Positions 24,363 through 33,341 are shown, counted from the first letter of the stretch. The stretch: DNA of 42,940 bases from Nosocomiicoccus massiliensis (GCF_000438455.1 NZ_CAVG010000040.1:1-42940); one strand, 5' to 3'. Program-made: numbers and translations. The notes: generated by a model not told the origin, from the sequence alone.

Positions 24363-25821
24363 CGTGCACTCCTTTTTGTATGAGATGAGACTCTTTTATC
24401 GTAGTTCGTGTGACAAACTTATCATAACTGCTTTTAGATAAATGTGTCACGTACACTTGATTGTGTGTTTTTAGTTGATGAACAATCTGTTCAATCGCCT
24501 CTAATGCAGCATCATCGTAAATTCTCGAGTCGTCGAAATTTAAGTAAATCGTACGACCTTTATCGTTTAAATCGATATGGTCCATCATCGATTCAATTGA
24601 CGCGTAAAAAATATTCCCCGACACTTTATACGTAACTACGTCTCCATCTTCTTTAGTCACTGTAACGTTCGATATTTTTCTTAAGAAGAATAACGCACTT
24701 AAAAGCACCCCGAGAATGACCCCGACTGCTAAGTTATTCGTTAAGACGACTGCTACAACTGTAACGAGCATTACGAAAATATCGCTCTTTTCAGCGTACT
24801 TCACGTATTTAAACGTGCCCCAGTCAAACGTCTTTAACGCGACCATTACCATAATTGCCGCGAGTACAGACATCGGAATCTGAACCATAATATCGCCTAA
24901 AACGAGAATCATAAACATTAAAAACGCACCTGCAGTAAACGTCGAAAGACGTGTTGTACCACCGTACTCGACACTCACGACTGATTGTCCGATCATCGCA
25001 CAACCACCCATTCCACCAAAGAATCCTGTAATAATATTTGAAACCCCTTGTCCGCGAGATTCCTTATTTTTGTTACTCATCGTACCTGTCGCATCATCGA
25101 CGATTTTAGCAGTCAATAAACTCTCAACGAGTCCGACAATCGCCATAGAAATCGAATACGGTAAGACGATGAGTAGCGTTTCTAACGTATATGGTACATT
25201 CGGAATAATTAATTTTGGTAATGTACGTTTAATCTCCCCTAAGTCACCGACTGTTTTAATATCTGCACCAAAGATAATATATACACTCGTTAAAATGACA
25301 ATCGCAAACAGCGGTGCTGGAATCGTCTTAACAAAACGCGGTGTAATATAAACGATCAGTAAAGTGACGATGACATATATGTATGTCGCAAACGATATGT
25401 TAAAAATATGCTCGAGTTGCGCCATAAAGATTAAAATCCCTAAAGCATTCACAAATCCAATCATGACGGAATTCGGTATAAATTTTAGTAAAGATCCGAC
25501 TTTAAGCAACCCAAAAATCACTTGGATAATCCCCATTACAATCGTTGCGAAAATTAAATAATCGACACCATACTCTTTAACAAGCGGACTCACAAGTAAC
25601 GCAATCGCACCAGCAGCTGCAGAAATCATCGCCGGACGACCACCTAAAAACGAAATCGAAATCGCAATGACGACCGACGCGTATAATCCAACCATCGGTT
25701 CGACACCTGCAATAAAAGAAAAAGCAATCACTTCAGGAATCAACGCAAGTGAAACGACAATCCCTGCTAATATATTTTGAATTGGCTGATTTAGCCACTC
25801 GGTTTTTATCTTTTCTACCAT
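24352..25821 (-). CDS. SulP family anion transporter with STAS domain
   Basis: A 489-residue membrane protein starting at ATG 25821 behind GTGAGG; an 18-codon upstream extension lacks a ribosome site. The membrane part (about 20-385) has the SulP marks IPEVIAFSFIAGVEPMVGLYA (about 27-47), SFLGGRPAMISAAAGA (about 57-72) and FFGGMGGCAMIGQSVVSVEYGGTTRLST (about 265-292). The cytoplasmic C-terminus (about 395-489) is a STAS domain with IYLNFDDSRIYDDAALEAIEQI. Family members carry sulfate, bicarbonate or other anions, often with Na+ or H+; the sequence does not tell which. It forms an overlapping pair with the universal stress protein. Confidence 0.88.
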   Translation of the reverse strand: MVEKIKTEWLNQPIQNILAGIVVSLALIPEVIAFSFIAGVEPMVGLYASVVIAISISFLGGRPAMISAAAGAIALLVSPLVKEYGVDYLIFATIVMGIIQVIFGLLKVGSLLKFIPNSVMIGFVNALGILIFMAQLEHIFNISFATYIYVIVTLLIVYITPRFVKTIPAPLFAIVILTSVYIIFGADIKTVGDLGEIKRTLPKLIIPNVPYTLETLLIVLPYSISMAIVGLVESLLTAKIVDDATGTMSNKNKESRGQGVSNIITGFFGGMGGCAMIGQSVVSVEYGGTTRLSTFTAGAFLMFMILVLGDIMVQIPMSVLAAIMVMVALKTFDWGTFKYVKYAEKSDIFVMLVTVVAVVLTNNLAVGVILGVLLSALFFLRKISNVTVTKEDGDVVTYKVSGNIFYASIESMMDHIDLNDKGRTIYLNFDDSRIYDDAALEAIEQIVHQLKTHNQVYVTHLSKSSYDKFVTRTTIKESHLIQKGVHDDV

Positions 25822-25869
25822 AGTAACCTCACTTTCCAAACATCTATTATAATAGAAATCACACAATAG

Positions 25870-25897
25870 TTGCATGTAAAATCTGCTATATTATAAT
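25870..25897 (+). promoter_or_regulatory. Predicted promoter of the first lipoprotein paralogue
   Basis: -35 TTGCAT (25870-25875), a 16-nt spacer and perfect -10 TATAAT (25892-25897), 42 nt before the start. Confidence 0.6.
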
Positions 25898-25939
25898 TTA
25901 AGAAGAAAACACACAACATATAATGTGAGGTGGTAATTT

Positions 25940-26614
25940 TTGAAAAAAGTATTATTCGCATTCGCTTCACTTTTACTCATACTCGCTGCGTGTAGTAAAA
26001 AAGACGTTGCTGAAACTGAGAAGCCTAAAAACGAAGTCGAGCGTTCGCACCAAGAAGCAGAATCTGATACAGAAAAAGACAAAGAAGAAACTGAATCAAA
26101 AGAAGACACACCCCTAATCGCATTTGAAGACCTAACGACAGAACATCTATTAGCAATGACGATTTACGATCAACAAGTGATCGACGAGTTTAACGAATAC
26201 GTATTACCGACAGCAGAAGAGATATTCGCTGGAGAATATTCGCGTCCTCTTTACCCCGGCGGTGAAAGCGCTGACGTAACGAATCAAATACCAGAAGTCA
26301 GTATCATCAATGTAGACGTCACTGAAGTGCTCGTAGACACACCAGAAGATCCATTATCATTCTACGTCGTTAACCCGCCAAGCATGGGTGGCATGTCCGT
26401 ATTTGCAGTCGGAGAAACATACACGTTACTTTATTCATCACTCGGCGAACTTACATATCAAGAAGCTTTAAACTATGGCCATCAATATAACATTAAGGAA
26501 TTATACGAAAAACATAAAAACAACGAAAACATATTAAACCTCATGGAACGAATGAACAGCTACGAAAATATGGAAGCGTATTACGAAAAAATAGATTCTA
26601 TGTATGGAGAATAA
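25940..26614 (+). CDS. Hypothetical lipoprotein, paralogue of the 28756 gene
   Basis: A 224-residue secreted lipoprotein. The start is TTG with GAGGTGG upstream. The signal peptide MKKVLFAFASLLLILAAC gives lipidated Cys18, followed by a very charged linker of Glu, Lys and Asp (about 20-56). The folded part begins PLIAFEDLTTEHLLAMT and ends with NIKELYEKHKNNENILNLME. The same two blocks occur in the lipoprotein at 28756, with similar length and layout, so the two form a local family. I do not recognise the domain. It has its own promoter and precedes the Cys/Met enzyme gene by 47 nt without a terminator, so co-transcription is possible. Confidence 0.8.
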   Translation: MKKVLFAFASLLLILAACSKKDVAETEKPKNEVERSHQEAESDTEKDKEETESKEDTPLIAFEDLTTEHLLAMTIYDQQVIDEFNEYVLPTAEEIFAGEYSRPLYPGGESADVTNQIPEVSIINVDVTEVLVDTPEDPLSFYVVNPPSMGGMSVFAVGETYTLLYSSLGELTYQEALNYGHQYNIKELYEKHKNNENILNLMERMNSYENMEAYYEKIDSMYGE

Positions 26615-26661
26615 AAAATACATTTTAAAATTACTACATTCTAACTGAAGGAGTTTCAATC

Positions 26662-27855
26662 ATGCGTTCAAACGTTAACTTTAACACGAAGATTATTCAT
26701 AACTGTCAGACAGAAAAAGAAGCGGGCGCAATCGTTCAACCGATTGTTCCAGCTGTTGCATACTCATTTGACTGTACGACTGATGCTCAGCATGCGACAA
26801 AATGTGCATCTGAAATTCATTACGGTCGTTACGGTAATGATACGACTAAGCAATTAGAACAAAAAATCGCGAGTCTAGAAGAAGCAGACGATGCACTTGC
26901 AGTAAGTAGCGGTATGGCAGCAATTAGTATCGCACTACTCTCACAACTAAAATCCGGTGATCACGTACTCGTTACAAAAGACTTATACGGCGGTACGTAC
27001 AGTTTCTTAACAAAAATCGCAAGCCGATATAACATCGAATACGACTATATCGACTGCACTAATACAAATACAATAGAACAACATATTAAAGACAATACAA
27101 AAGTGATTTTTATCGAAACACCATCCAACCCGACGTTAACAATATTAGACATAGAAGCAATATCACACGTCGCAAAGAAACATCACTTAAAAGTCGTTAT
27201 CGATAACACGTTTATGTCACCATACTTACAGCGCCCACTCACACTCGGCGCAGATATCGTCGTACATAGTGCAACAAAATACTTAAACGGTCACGGTGAC
27301 GTCGTCGCAGGCCTCATTTGTGGATCAAAAGAAGACATCGCATTTATGCGCCAAAACATCATGGGAGAACTCGGACAAAACTTAAACGCGTGGGATGCGT
27401 TCTTAATCCTCCGTGGGATTAAAACATTATCCGTACGAATGGATAGACACTGTGAAAATGCAAAAGCAGTATTTCACTACCTAAACACACATCCATTCGT
27501 CAAAAACGTCTATTTCCCGGGTGATGAAAACCATCCACAAAAAGAAATTATAGAGAAACAAATGGCAGACAGTGGTGCAGTCGTATCATTTGAAATCGAT
27601 GGAGATTCAACGATGGCAGAAGCACTATTAAACCATTTAAAACTCATCATCATATCATTCAGTTTAGGTGACCCAGAAACACTCATCCAACACCCAGCAT
27701 CCATGACACACTCCGCAATACCAGTGGACGAGTTACATAAATTCAACCTAACAGAAAGCCTCATACGTTTGTCCGTTGGACTTGAAGCGGCAGAAGACAT
27801 TATCAACGACTTAGATCAAGCGTTTGATAAGGTAAAAGAAGAGTTTATTAAATAA
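26662..27855 (+). CDS. Cys/Met metabolism PLP-dependent lyase (cystathionine or methionine gamma-lyase-like)
   Basis: A 397-residue fold-type I PLP enzyme. Lys206 in SATKYLNGHGD is the Schiff-base lysine; Tyr54 and Arg56 in HYGRYGND bind the phosphate of the neighbouring subunit's cofactor; SSGMAAIS (82-89) and SNPTL (155-159) complete the site. The loop KDLYGGTYSF lacks the cysteine typical of many methionine gamma-lyases, which favours a cystathionine gamma-lyase or gamma-synthase type, but this is not decisive. It presumably handles cystathionine, homocysteine or cysteine in sulfur metabolism. GAAGGAG precedes the ATG. No T-box or SAM riboswitch is visible. Confidence 0.85.
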   Translation: MRSNVNFNTKIIHNCQTEKEAGAIVQPIVPAVAYSFDCTTDAQHATKCASEIHYGRYGNDTTKQLEQKIASLEEADDALAVSSGMAAISIALLSQLKSGDHVLVTKDLYGGTYSFLTKIASRYNIEYDYIDCTNTNTIEQHIKDNTKVIFIETPSNPTLTILDIEAISHVAKKHHLKVVIDNTFMSPYLQRPLTLGADIVVHSATKYLNGHGDVVAGLICGSKEDIAFMRQNIMGELGQNLNAWDAFLILRGIKTLSVRMDRHCENAKAVFHYLNTHPFVKNVYFPGDENHPQKEIIEKQMADSGAVVSFEIDGDSTMAEALLNHLKLIIISFSLGDPETLIQHPASMTHSAIPVDELHKFNLTESLIRLSVGLEAAEDIINDLDQAFDKVKEEFIK

Positions 27856-27859
27856 ATAA

Positions 27860-27896
27860 AACCCCGTTAAGCTAAAAATTTTAACTTAACGGGGTT
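27860..27896. terminator. Terminator of the PLP lyase gene, overlapping the end of the convergent gene
   Basis: A perfect 12-bp stem (AACCCCGTTAAG / CTTAACGGGGTT) with a 13-nt AU-rich loop, followed by CTTCTTTG on the plus strand. The last codons and TAA of the convergent DUF3923-like gene lie in its 3' arm. Confidence 0.85.
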
Positions 27897-28126
27897 CTTC
27901 TTTGTCTATTTTTAATAACAATATTAATAACTAACCATACGACTTGTATGATAAACGGTATTATAAAAGCTGCCGCTAACACTGCGATATTAAGAAGTTT
28001 TAATTCCGTTGTTTGAACTGCACCAGTTGCATCAACTTCTCGTAACCAAAGAAATGCTGAAATTGCTAAAAAGCTTGCGACTTCTACAATCGTGATTATC
28101 CACCAAAAAATCCATGAGCCTTTCAT
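27881..28126 (-). CDS. Small DUF3923-like membrane protein
   Basis: An 81-residue protein with two hydrophobic helices (about 5-27 and 44-71), a polar loop WLREVDATGAVQTTELKLLN between them, and a basic C-terminal tail (KNRQRRTPLS). The WxxRxVD..GxVQTxExKLLN pattern resembles the DUF3923 family of staphylococci, whose function is unknown. The upstream sequence is AAGGTGATGATGTT, a fair ribosome site. The gene runs convergently to the PLP lyase and its stop codon lies in the shared terminator stem. Confidence 0.65.
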   Translation of the reverse strand: MKGSWIFWWIITIVEVASFLAISAFLWLREVDATGAVQTTELKLLNIAVLAAAFIIPFIIQVVWLVINIVIKNRQRRTPLS

Positions 28127-28173
28127 AACATCATCACCTTTTTTTTAGAATAACATATTATTCTTAAAAAAGA

Positions 28174-28203
28174 CCCCAAGCAATTATCATCAATTACTTG
28201 GGG
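28174..28203 (-). terminator. Terminator after the 139-residue hypothetical gene
   Basis: A CCCCAAG / CTTGGGG stem extended by AATT pairs beyond one mismatch, followed on the minus strand by a U-run (TCTTTTTT). Confidence 0.8.
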
Positions 28204-28209
28204 ATTTTT

Positions 28210-28644
<435 letters not shown>

Positions 28645-28755
28645 TTATATTCCCTTCTCTTATTATTATACCAAATTTTACACATTGATTATATTTTTAA
28701 ATGTATTGTTTATTCACTCTGATATAATATATTTAAAACCATTTAGAGGTGCATT

Positions 28756-29487
28756 ATGAAGAAAATAATCTATGTAATGATGTTATCTACACTTATTTTA
28801 GTCGCATGTAGCAAAACTCCTGTTCCTATCGAAGACAATACGGTCGAACGAAAGGATAGTTCGAATGTTGAAGAGGTCGATGAATCATCTAAAGAGGATT
28901 CGAGTAAAGAAGATTCTGCAGAAAAGTCTAAACAAGAAGAAAATAAAGACGAGCCGTTGATTAAAAGAGAAGAGCTTACTAGAGATCAGATTCTTGCAAT
29001 GACTTGGTTTGACCAAATTCCTATTGAAGATGACAATTATATATTGCCCGATGCAAATGATGTAATTCAAAATAAATATACATATGAGCTGTATATGCCA
29101 GATAGAAGTATTGAATATAAAGAATTAACAGGGATTAAAAAGATTGGACTCATCCCATATGTTAATCGTGGATTTGATTTAGCCTACCCTTATGAGGTAG
29201 ATATATATTTAGTTCTTCCTAAGCCCAATTCGCATGGTGATGCTTACTTTTCCATTGGAGAAGAATATGTAGTATTAGTAACAGCTCAGGAAGCTCCTAG
29301 ATATGAATATACGAAACCTAATGAACATGGTCTTACTCTAGCTTCAGAATATCGTATCGATGATTTATATGAAAAGTATAAAGATGATGAACGAATCTTA
29401 CAGCTTGCAAATATGTTTGAAGAATATCATGATCATGAAGAGTATTTCAAAAATAATCCTGAAGCTGACCCGCATAATAAGAATTAA
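28756..29487 (+). CDS. Hypothetical lipoprotein, paralogue of the 25940 gene
   Basis: A 243-residue secreted lipoprotein. The signal peptide MKKIIYVMMLSTLILVAC gives Cys18; the linker (about 25-67) is rich in Ser, Glu, Lys and Asp. The C-terminal part starts PLIKREELTRDQILAMTWFD and ends with RIDDLYEKYKDDERILQLAN, matching the paralogue at 25940, which reads PLI..EDLT...LLAMT and NIKELYEKHKNNENIL. The middle differs more. A -10 TATAAT at 28723-28728 and an AGAGGTGC ribosome site lie upstream, and a strong terminator follows. Function unknown; the domain is probably extracytoplasmic. Confidence 0.8.
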   Translation: MKKIIYVMMLSTLILVACSKTPVPIEDNTVERKDSSNVEEVDESSKEDSSKEDSAEKSKQEENKDEPLIKREELTRDQILAMTWFDQIPIEDDNYILPDANDVIQNKYTYELYMPDRSIEYKELTGIKKIGLIPYVNRGFDLAYPYEVDIYLVLPKPNSHGDAYFSIGEEYVVLVTAQEAPRYEYTKPNEHGLTLASEYRIDDLYEKYKDDERILQLANMFEEYHDHEEYFKNNPEADPHNKN

Positions 29488-29490
29488 AAC

Positions 29491-29523
29491 AAGCCCTACA
29501 CCTAAAATATAGGTGTAGGGCTT
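29491..29523. terminator. Bidirectional terminator between the second lipoprotein and the zinc GTPase
   Basis: A perfect 14-bp stem (AAGCCCTACACCTA / TAGGTGTAGGGCTT) with a 5-nt loop, followed by AATTTTAT. Confidence 0.9.
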
Positions 29524-29527
29524 AATT

Positions 29528-30715
29528 TTATGCAATCTGCCATGGATATGGATCTTCTAATGTGTTCCAGTCTTGTTCCATTTCTTCTGCGTTGATTAGG
29601 CATTCATCTAATTGTTTTGTGATTGCTTCTTTGTCTAAGTCGATTCCAATGAATACGAGTTCGTTTCTTCTGTCTCCGTATTCTGGATCCCACGTTTGTG
29701 CCATTTCTCTATTTTCTGCTAATATTTGACGGCGTGTTTCTGTAGGCATCGCTGCTACCCAGTAGCTCACTGGTTCGATTCCGACACTTCTTCCTGCTTG
29801 TGATACCATGATTGCAAAGTCATTTCTTGACGCGAGCCATGCGAGTCCTTTTGCACGGACGATGTTTTCTGGCATTTCTTGTAAGAAATCGTCAAAGCGT
29901 TTTGCGTTGAATGGTAATGTGCGTTTATATACGAAACTTGAAATACCGTATTCTTCTGTTTCTGGTGTATGGTTTTCATGTCCCATTTCAAGCTCTCTTA
30001 ACCATCCTGCAGATGATGCTGCTTTTTCATAATCAAAGCGCCCTGTGTTTAATACCTTTTCGAGTGGTAATTCTGCGTTCACTGTTTCAATAATTTCCGC
30101 TTCAGGTTGTAACGTACGAATTGTACGTTTTAATTGTGATAACTCATCTTCAGATACTAAGTCTGTTTTATTTAATACGATGACGTCACAAAACTCGATT
30201 TGGTCGATGAGTAAGTCACTCACTTCACGCTCGTCGACTTCGCTCATTCCTTCTTGGCGATCGAGTAGTGTTTCGCCTGAGTTATAGTCATTCCAGAATC
30301 GATATGCGTCTACTACTGTGACCATCGTATCGATGTAAGTCGTTTTTGTTAAGTCGATACCGAGTGATTCATCGACATATGAAAACGTCTGTGCAACTGG
30401 AACTGGCTCACTGATACCTGTTGATTCGATTAAAATGTAGTCGATATCTTGTTTAGATAACTTTTCAATTTCTACGAGTAAGTCCTCGCGTAATGTACAA
30501 CAAATACATCCGTTAGAAAGTTCTACAAACTTTTCATCTGTACGACTTAAGCTACTTCCATTCGCAATTAAGTCTGCGTCGATATTAATTTCACTCATAT
30601 CGTTTACGAGTACTGCTACTTTTAAGCCTTCTGTATTGTTTAAAATGTGGTTCATTAGCGTCGTTTTACCTGCACCGAGGTAACCGCTAAGTATAGTTAC
30701 TGGTATTCTTTTCAT
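29528..30715 (-). CDS. yciC: COG0523 GTPase, YciC/ZagA-type zinc metallochaperone
   Basis: A 395-residue G3E-family GTPase. Walker A GYLGAGKTTL is at 11-20, the metal-binding CxCC motif (Cys70, Cys72, Cys73) in NGCICCTLRED, ESTGISEPVPV near 97-107 and NKTD at 182-185. A CobW C-terminal domain spans about 245-360. Length matches B. subtilis YciC/ZagA (397 residues), which delivers zinc under starvation. The Zur-like operator on its promoter supports zinc over cobalt or nickel. It is monocistronic, with a terminator downstream. Confidence 0.88.
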   Translation of the reverse strand: MKRIPVTILSGYLGAGKTTLMNHILNNTEGLKVAVLVNDMSEINIDADLIANGSSLSRTDEKFVELSNGCICCTLREDLLVEIEKLSKQDIDYILIESTGISEPVPVAQTFSYVDESLGIDLTKTTYIDTMVTVVDAYRFWNDYNSGETLLDRQEGMSEVDEREVSDLLIDQIEFCDVIVLNKTDLVSEDELSQLKRTIRTLQPEAEIIETVNAELPLEKVLNTGRFDYEKAASSAGWLRELEMGHENHTPETEEYGISSFVYKRTLPFNAKRFDDFLQEMPENIVRAKGLAWLASRNDFAIMVSQAGRSVGIEPVSYWVAAMPTETRRQILAENREMAQTWDPEYGDRRNELVFIGIDLDKEAITKQLDECLINAEEMEQDWNTLEDPYPWQIA

Positions 30716-30728
30716 TTATAAATCTCCT

Positions 30729-30749
30729 AAATCGTAATTGTTACGTTCT
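30729..30749. promoter_or_regulatory. Zur box before the zinc GTPase gene
   Basis: The plus strand reads AAATCGTAAT, one T, then GTTACGTTCT. The Bacillus/Staphylococcus Zur consensus is AAATCGTAATnATTACGATTT: the left half matches perfectly and the right half keeps TTACG. It lies between the -10 box and the ribosome site. Confidence 0.75.
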
Positions 30750-30751
30750 AT

Positions 30752-30781
30752 ATAATAACATGTTTGAAATTTTTAAGTCAA
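30752..30781 (-). promoter_or_regulatory. Predicted promoter of the zinc GTPase gene
   Basis: On the minus strand -35 TTGACT (30776-30781), an 18-nt spacer and -10 TATTAT (30752-30757), directly upstream of the Zur-like operator. Confidence 0.6.
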
Positions 30782-30799
30782 TGATTCGCTCATAATAAA

Positions 30800-30832
30800 A
30801 GAGCCTTACACTACTTCGTAGTATAAGACTCT
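30800..30832 (-). terminator. Terminator after the STM3941-like gene
   Basis: A 15-bp stem with two mismatches around a TTC loop, followed on the minus strand by TTTTATTAT. Confidence 0.65.
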
Positions 30833-30839
30833 ATCTCTT

Positions 30840-31358
30840 TTAATTATTCATTTGTTTTAAGTAATTGTTCATGAGTTCGACTAACTCCGTTGCATCATAC
30901 CCGACTGCGATATTTGCGTTTACGTTAATTCCCGGTAGTCCCATGTTTTCGTTTGCTTTTGCCATCTTTTTAGCAAAATCTGACAGATTGCGTAGCGTCT
31001 CATCTGGATTCTTTAATTGAACATTCACGAATTGCTGTCCGCTCATTTCAGCATGTTGAATTTGACTGACTTCATTCCATTCAATTAACTGATCATTCGT
31101 CGCCATGAGTGATGAATAATCGTAAAATCCTTTGTCGTTAATAACGAGTAACGTATCTCCTGAACGGTACATTTTAATCGTAGCAAATAGTCCTGCGAGA
31201 GAAAAACCGACCCCTGCTCCACCGACGATTGATAGTAATAAGCTTTCTTTATTTAAACCGTAAAGCAGTATAAATACGCTTAGACCGATAAAGACAATCG
31301 AGAATAAGATTAGCATCGTTACTTTCTTTTTGCTCTTTTTAATCACAATTTCGTTCAT
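30840..31358 (-). CDS. STM3941-like membrane protein with a PH-like domain
   Basis: A 172-residue protein starting at ATG 31358, behind GGAGG; the frame is open 20 codons further up without a ribosome site. Two adjacent hydrophobic helices (about 13-32 and 38-60) follow a basic N-terminus. The remainder (about 65-172) reads LLVINDKGFYDYSSLMATNDQLIEWNEVSQI...QQFVNVQLKNPDE, a bacterial PH-like barrel pattern, and closes with an amphipathic helix. This arrangement fits the STM3941 family of unknown role. It has its own terminator and is divergent from the small gene at 31430. Confidence 0.7.
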   Translation of the reverse strand: MNEIVIKKSKKKVTMLILFSIVFIGLSVFILLYGLNKESLLLSIVGGAGVGFSLAGLFATIKMYRSGDTLLVINDKGFYDYSSLMATNDQLIEWNEVSQIQHAEMSGQQFVNVQLKNPDETLRNLSDFAKKMAKANENMGLPGINVNANIAVGYDATELVELMNNYLKQMNN

Positions 31359-31429
31359 ACGATTTCCTCCATTAACTTGATATAAAACGTTTACCCAGCA
31401 CTTAGTTGAGAAAAACATTTTAATTTGAA

Positions 31430-31717
31430 GTGAAGTTTGACCTAGAGATAGTGAGTATTATAAGGTTTAATAGATGGATTCTTAGTCATTTTCAGCCATA
31501 TGAATTTATCCAATATGAAAGGGTGGATGAAATTTTGGATTTCTTTCTTAATCATATTATAGTCGGTTATATAGTAATTCCATTGATAATAATTTTTGGG
31601 ATATATCAATTGAAAAAGAATAATAAAGATGCACTAGTAAAACCTATTATATCTTTCTTAATTATTTACCTGATTCTCCGAACAATATATTTAATTTTAA
31701 TTTCTTTTATAATTTAA
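31430..31717 (+). CDS. Small hypothetical membrane protein
   Basis: A frame of 95 codons from GTG 31430. Two strongly hydrophobic helices lie at about 42-61 and 71-95, separated by a Lys/Asn-rich loop; the N-terminal 40 residues are amphipathic. No convincing ribosome site precedes the GTG, and the A+T content is higher than that of its neighbours, so the start is uncertain and the gene may be a recent acquisition or not expressed. A clear terminator follows, which supports a real transcript. No family recognised. Confidence 0.5.
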   Translation: MKFDLEIVSIIRFNRWILSHFQPYEFIQYERVDEILDFFLNHIIVGYIVIPLIIIFGIYQLKKNNKDALVKPIISFLIIYLILRTIYLILISFII

Positions 31718-31735
31718 AAAGTACAGACACATAAG

Positions 31736-31762
31736 AAAAACCCTCTACAAGAGAGGATTTTT
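31736..31762. terminator. Bidirectional terminator before the MetE-like gene end
   Basis: AAAAACCCTCT pairs with AGAGGATTTTT (one mismatch) around an ACAAG loop, so U-runs occur in both directions. Confidence 0.8.
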
Positions 31763-31769
31763 CTTCATA

Positions 31770-32858
31770 TTAAAGTAATTCTTCTGCAAGCTCGACAATG
31801 TAGCGTAGTTTGTTCCACTGTTCTTCTTCAGTGAGTATGTTACCGTGGTGTGTCGATGCGAAACCGCATTGCGGTGATAAGCAAATTTGTGATTTTGGTA
31901 TAAACTGGCTCGCTTCTTCGATTCTTTCTTTTATTGTTTCTTTGTCTTCAAGTTCACCGTGCTTAGAGGTGAATAATCCAAGCACTACTTTTGGACCGTC
32001 GTTTGGAATATAATCTAGTGGTTCAAAGTCTCCAGATCTGTCATCGTCATATTCTAAGAAGAATCCATCGACTTTCTCTTTTTTAAATAATGTCGGTGCA
32101 ATTTTTGCATAACTGCCTTCAAACGCGTGTTTTGAACGGTAGTTTCCACGGCATAGATGTGTTGTGATGACGAGGTCATCTGGTTTTACTTCTAAAATAG
32201 AATTCACGACATAAAGCGCTAGATCAATTGCTTCTTGTCGACTTAATTCAGTATCTCCCCATAAGTAATCTTCTGCATTAAGTCCTGCGATGTACACGTC
32301 ATCAAATTGTAAGTAACGACACCCCGCTTCATAAAACGCCTCGACTGCATCTTGATATGTTTTGATAATATCGTCTGCATAGTCTTTAATATTTGGATAG
32401 ATAGACTTATCACGAATACCTTCGTTAAATAGTTGGTTCGGGCTTGGGATTGTTTGTTTTGCGACTGCACGCCCGTTTACTATTTCCTTAAATAATTTAA
32501 ATTCTTCGACATGTGGGTGGTTTTTGTTAAATGAAATTTTACCGTTGTTTCGAATGTTCCACGCTTCTGTAACTTCACCGACGAACGTATATCCTTGCTC
32601 TGGTTCATACCCTTCGACACCGTTTAATTGTTCTAAAAAGTCTGTATGCCAAAAGCGTCTTCTAAATTCGCCGTCTGTGACTGCTTTTAGCCCTACTTCT
32701 ATTTGTTTGTCGACGACTTTTTCAATTTCTTCTGTTTCTATTTTAAATAATTCTTCTTTAGAAATGTTACCTTCTTTAAAATCTTTTCGTGCGTTATGAA
32801 TGCGTTCTGGTCTTAGTAAACTTCCTACGTGATCTGCTTTGAATGGTCCTTTTGTCAT
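31770..32858 (-). CDS. MetE C-terminal-like cobalamin-independent methyltransferase (YxjG/YxjH type)
   Basis: A 362-residue protein starting at ATG 32858 (the ATG three codons up is too close to the AGGAG). It matches only the C-terminal catalytic barrel of methionine synthase MetE. Motifs include ADHVGSLLRP at the start, VTDGEFRRRFWHTDF, QFDDVYIAGL, and the zinc-site elements THLCRGN and SPQCGF. YxjG/YxjH-type proteins are thought to transfer a methyl group to homocysteine or a related thiol. The Met T-box leader confirms a role in methionine supply. Single-gene transcript. Confidence 0.88.
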   Translation of the reverse strand: MTKGPFKADHVGSLLRPERIHNARKDFKEGNISKEELFKIETEEIEKVVDKQIEVGLKAVTDGEFRRRFWHTDFLEQLNGVEGYEPEQGYTFVGEVTEAWNIRNNGKISFNKNHPHVEEFKLFKEIVNGRAVAKQTIPSPNQLFNEGIRDKSIYPNIKDYADDIIKTYQDAVEAFYEAGCRYLQFDDVYIAGLNAEDYLWGDTELSRQEAIDLALYVVNSILEVKPDDLVITTHLCRGNYRSKHAFEGSYAKIAPTLFKKEKVDGFFLEYDDDRSGDFEPLDYIPNDGPKVVLGLFTSKHGELEDKETIKERIEEASQFIPKSQICLSPQCGFASTHHGNILTEEEQWNKLRYIVELAEELL

Positions 32859-32961
32859 ATTAAACATCTCCTAATTTTTAATTTAATTTTTCATACACTT
32901 TTTCTTCAACTCGTTTTCATCATGTCACTTTCGATTTTAATCGCCCCATTTAAATAGCTGC

Positions 32962-33000
32962 CAAAAAAAAACGCCCTTTGAATGATACAATTCAAAGGAC
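32962..33000 (-). terminator. T-box terminator of the MetE-like gene
   Basis: CGTCCTTTGAAT pairs with ATTCAAAGGGCG around a 6-nt loop (one mismatch, minus strand), followed by nine U. In the uncharged-tRNA state the T-box bulge would form the antiterminator instead. Confidence 0.88.
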
Positions 33001-33235
33001 GCTATACACGTGTTACCACCTTACTTTATGCATTTCTCGCGAAATACACCTCACAGGCACGGCGTAAATATACGCTTATACCCTGGCTTTGTAACGGAAG
33101 CAACCGATTAACTCTTACTTTAAAGTTCGAATCAATGCTTTAGAGGCCATTTTCAAAATAATTCCAACCGTCTTTTCTCACCAACCAAAGACTCTCTGTA
33201 ACGTCTTCGTTACTTTTACTTTCCTCATCAACAGC
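32962..33235 (-). promoter_or_regulatory. Methionine T-box riboswitch
   Basis: On the minus strand the leader has Stem I landmarks (GATGAGGAAAG, then AGAGAGTCTTTGGTTGGTGAGAA), a specifier-loop context GAAAATGGCCTC with codon AUG at 33147-33149, and the T-box AAGGTGGTAACACG around 33020, then the terminator. Specifier AUG means it senses uncharged tRNA-Met and allows read-through when methionine is short. This accounts for most of the gap between the MetE-like and SDR genes. Confidence 0.9.
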
Positions 33236-33255
33236 TTTAATTTATTGTTGTGAAT

Positions 33256-33285
33256 AACTATATCACACACAAGAAATTAAAATCA
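33256..33285 (-). promoter_or_regulatory. Promoter of the Met T-box transcript
   Basis: On the minus strand -35 TTGATT (33280-33285), an 18-nt spacer and -10 TATAGT (33256-33261), about 20 bp upstream of the Stem I region. Confidence 0.6.
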
Positions 33286-33341
33286 ATACAATTTTTAAAA
33301 TTATCTGAAAAATTAAATACTGTTCAATATTAGAGCGCGTA

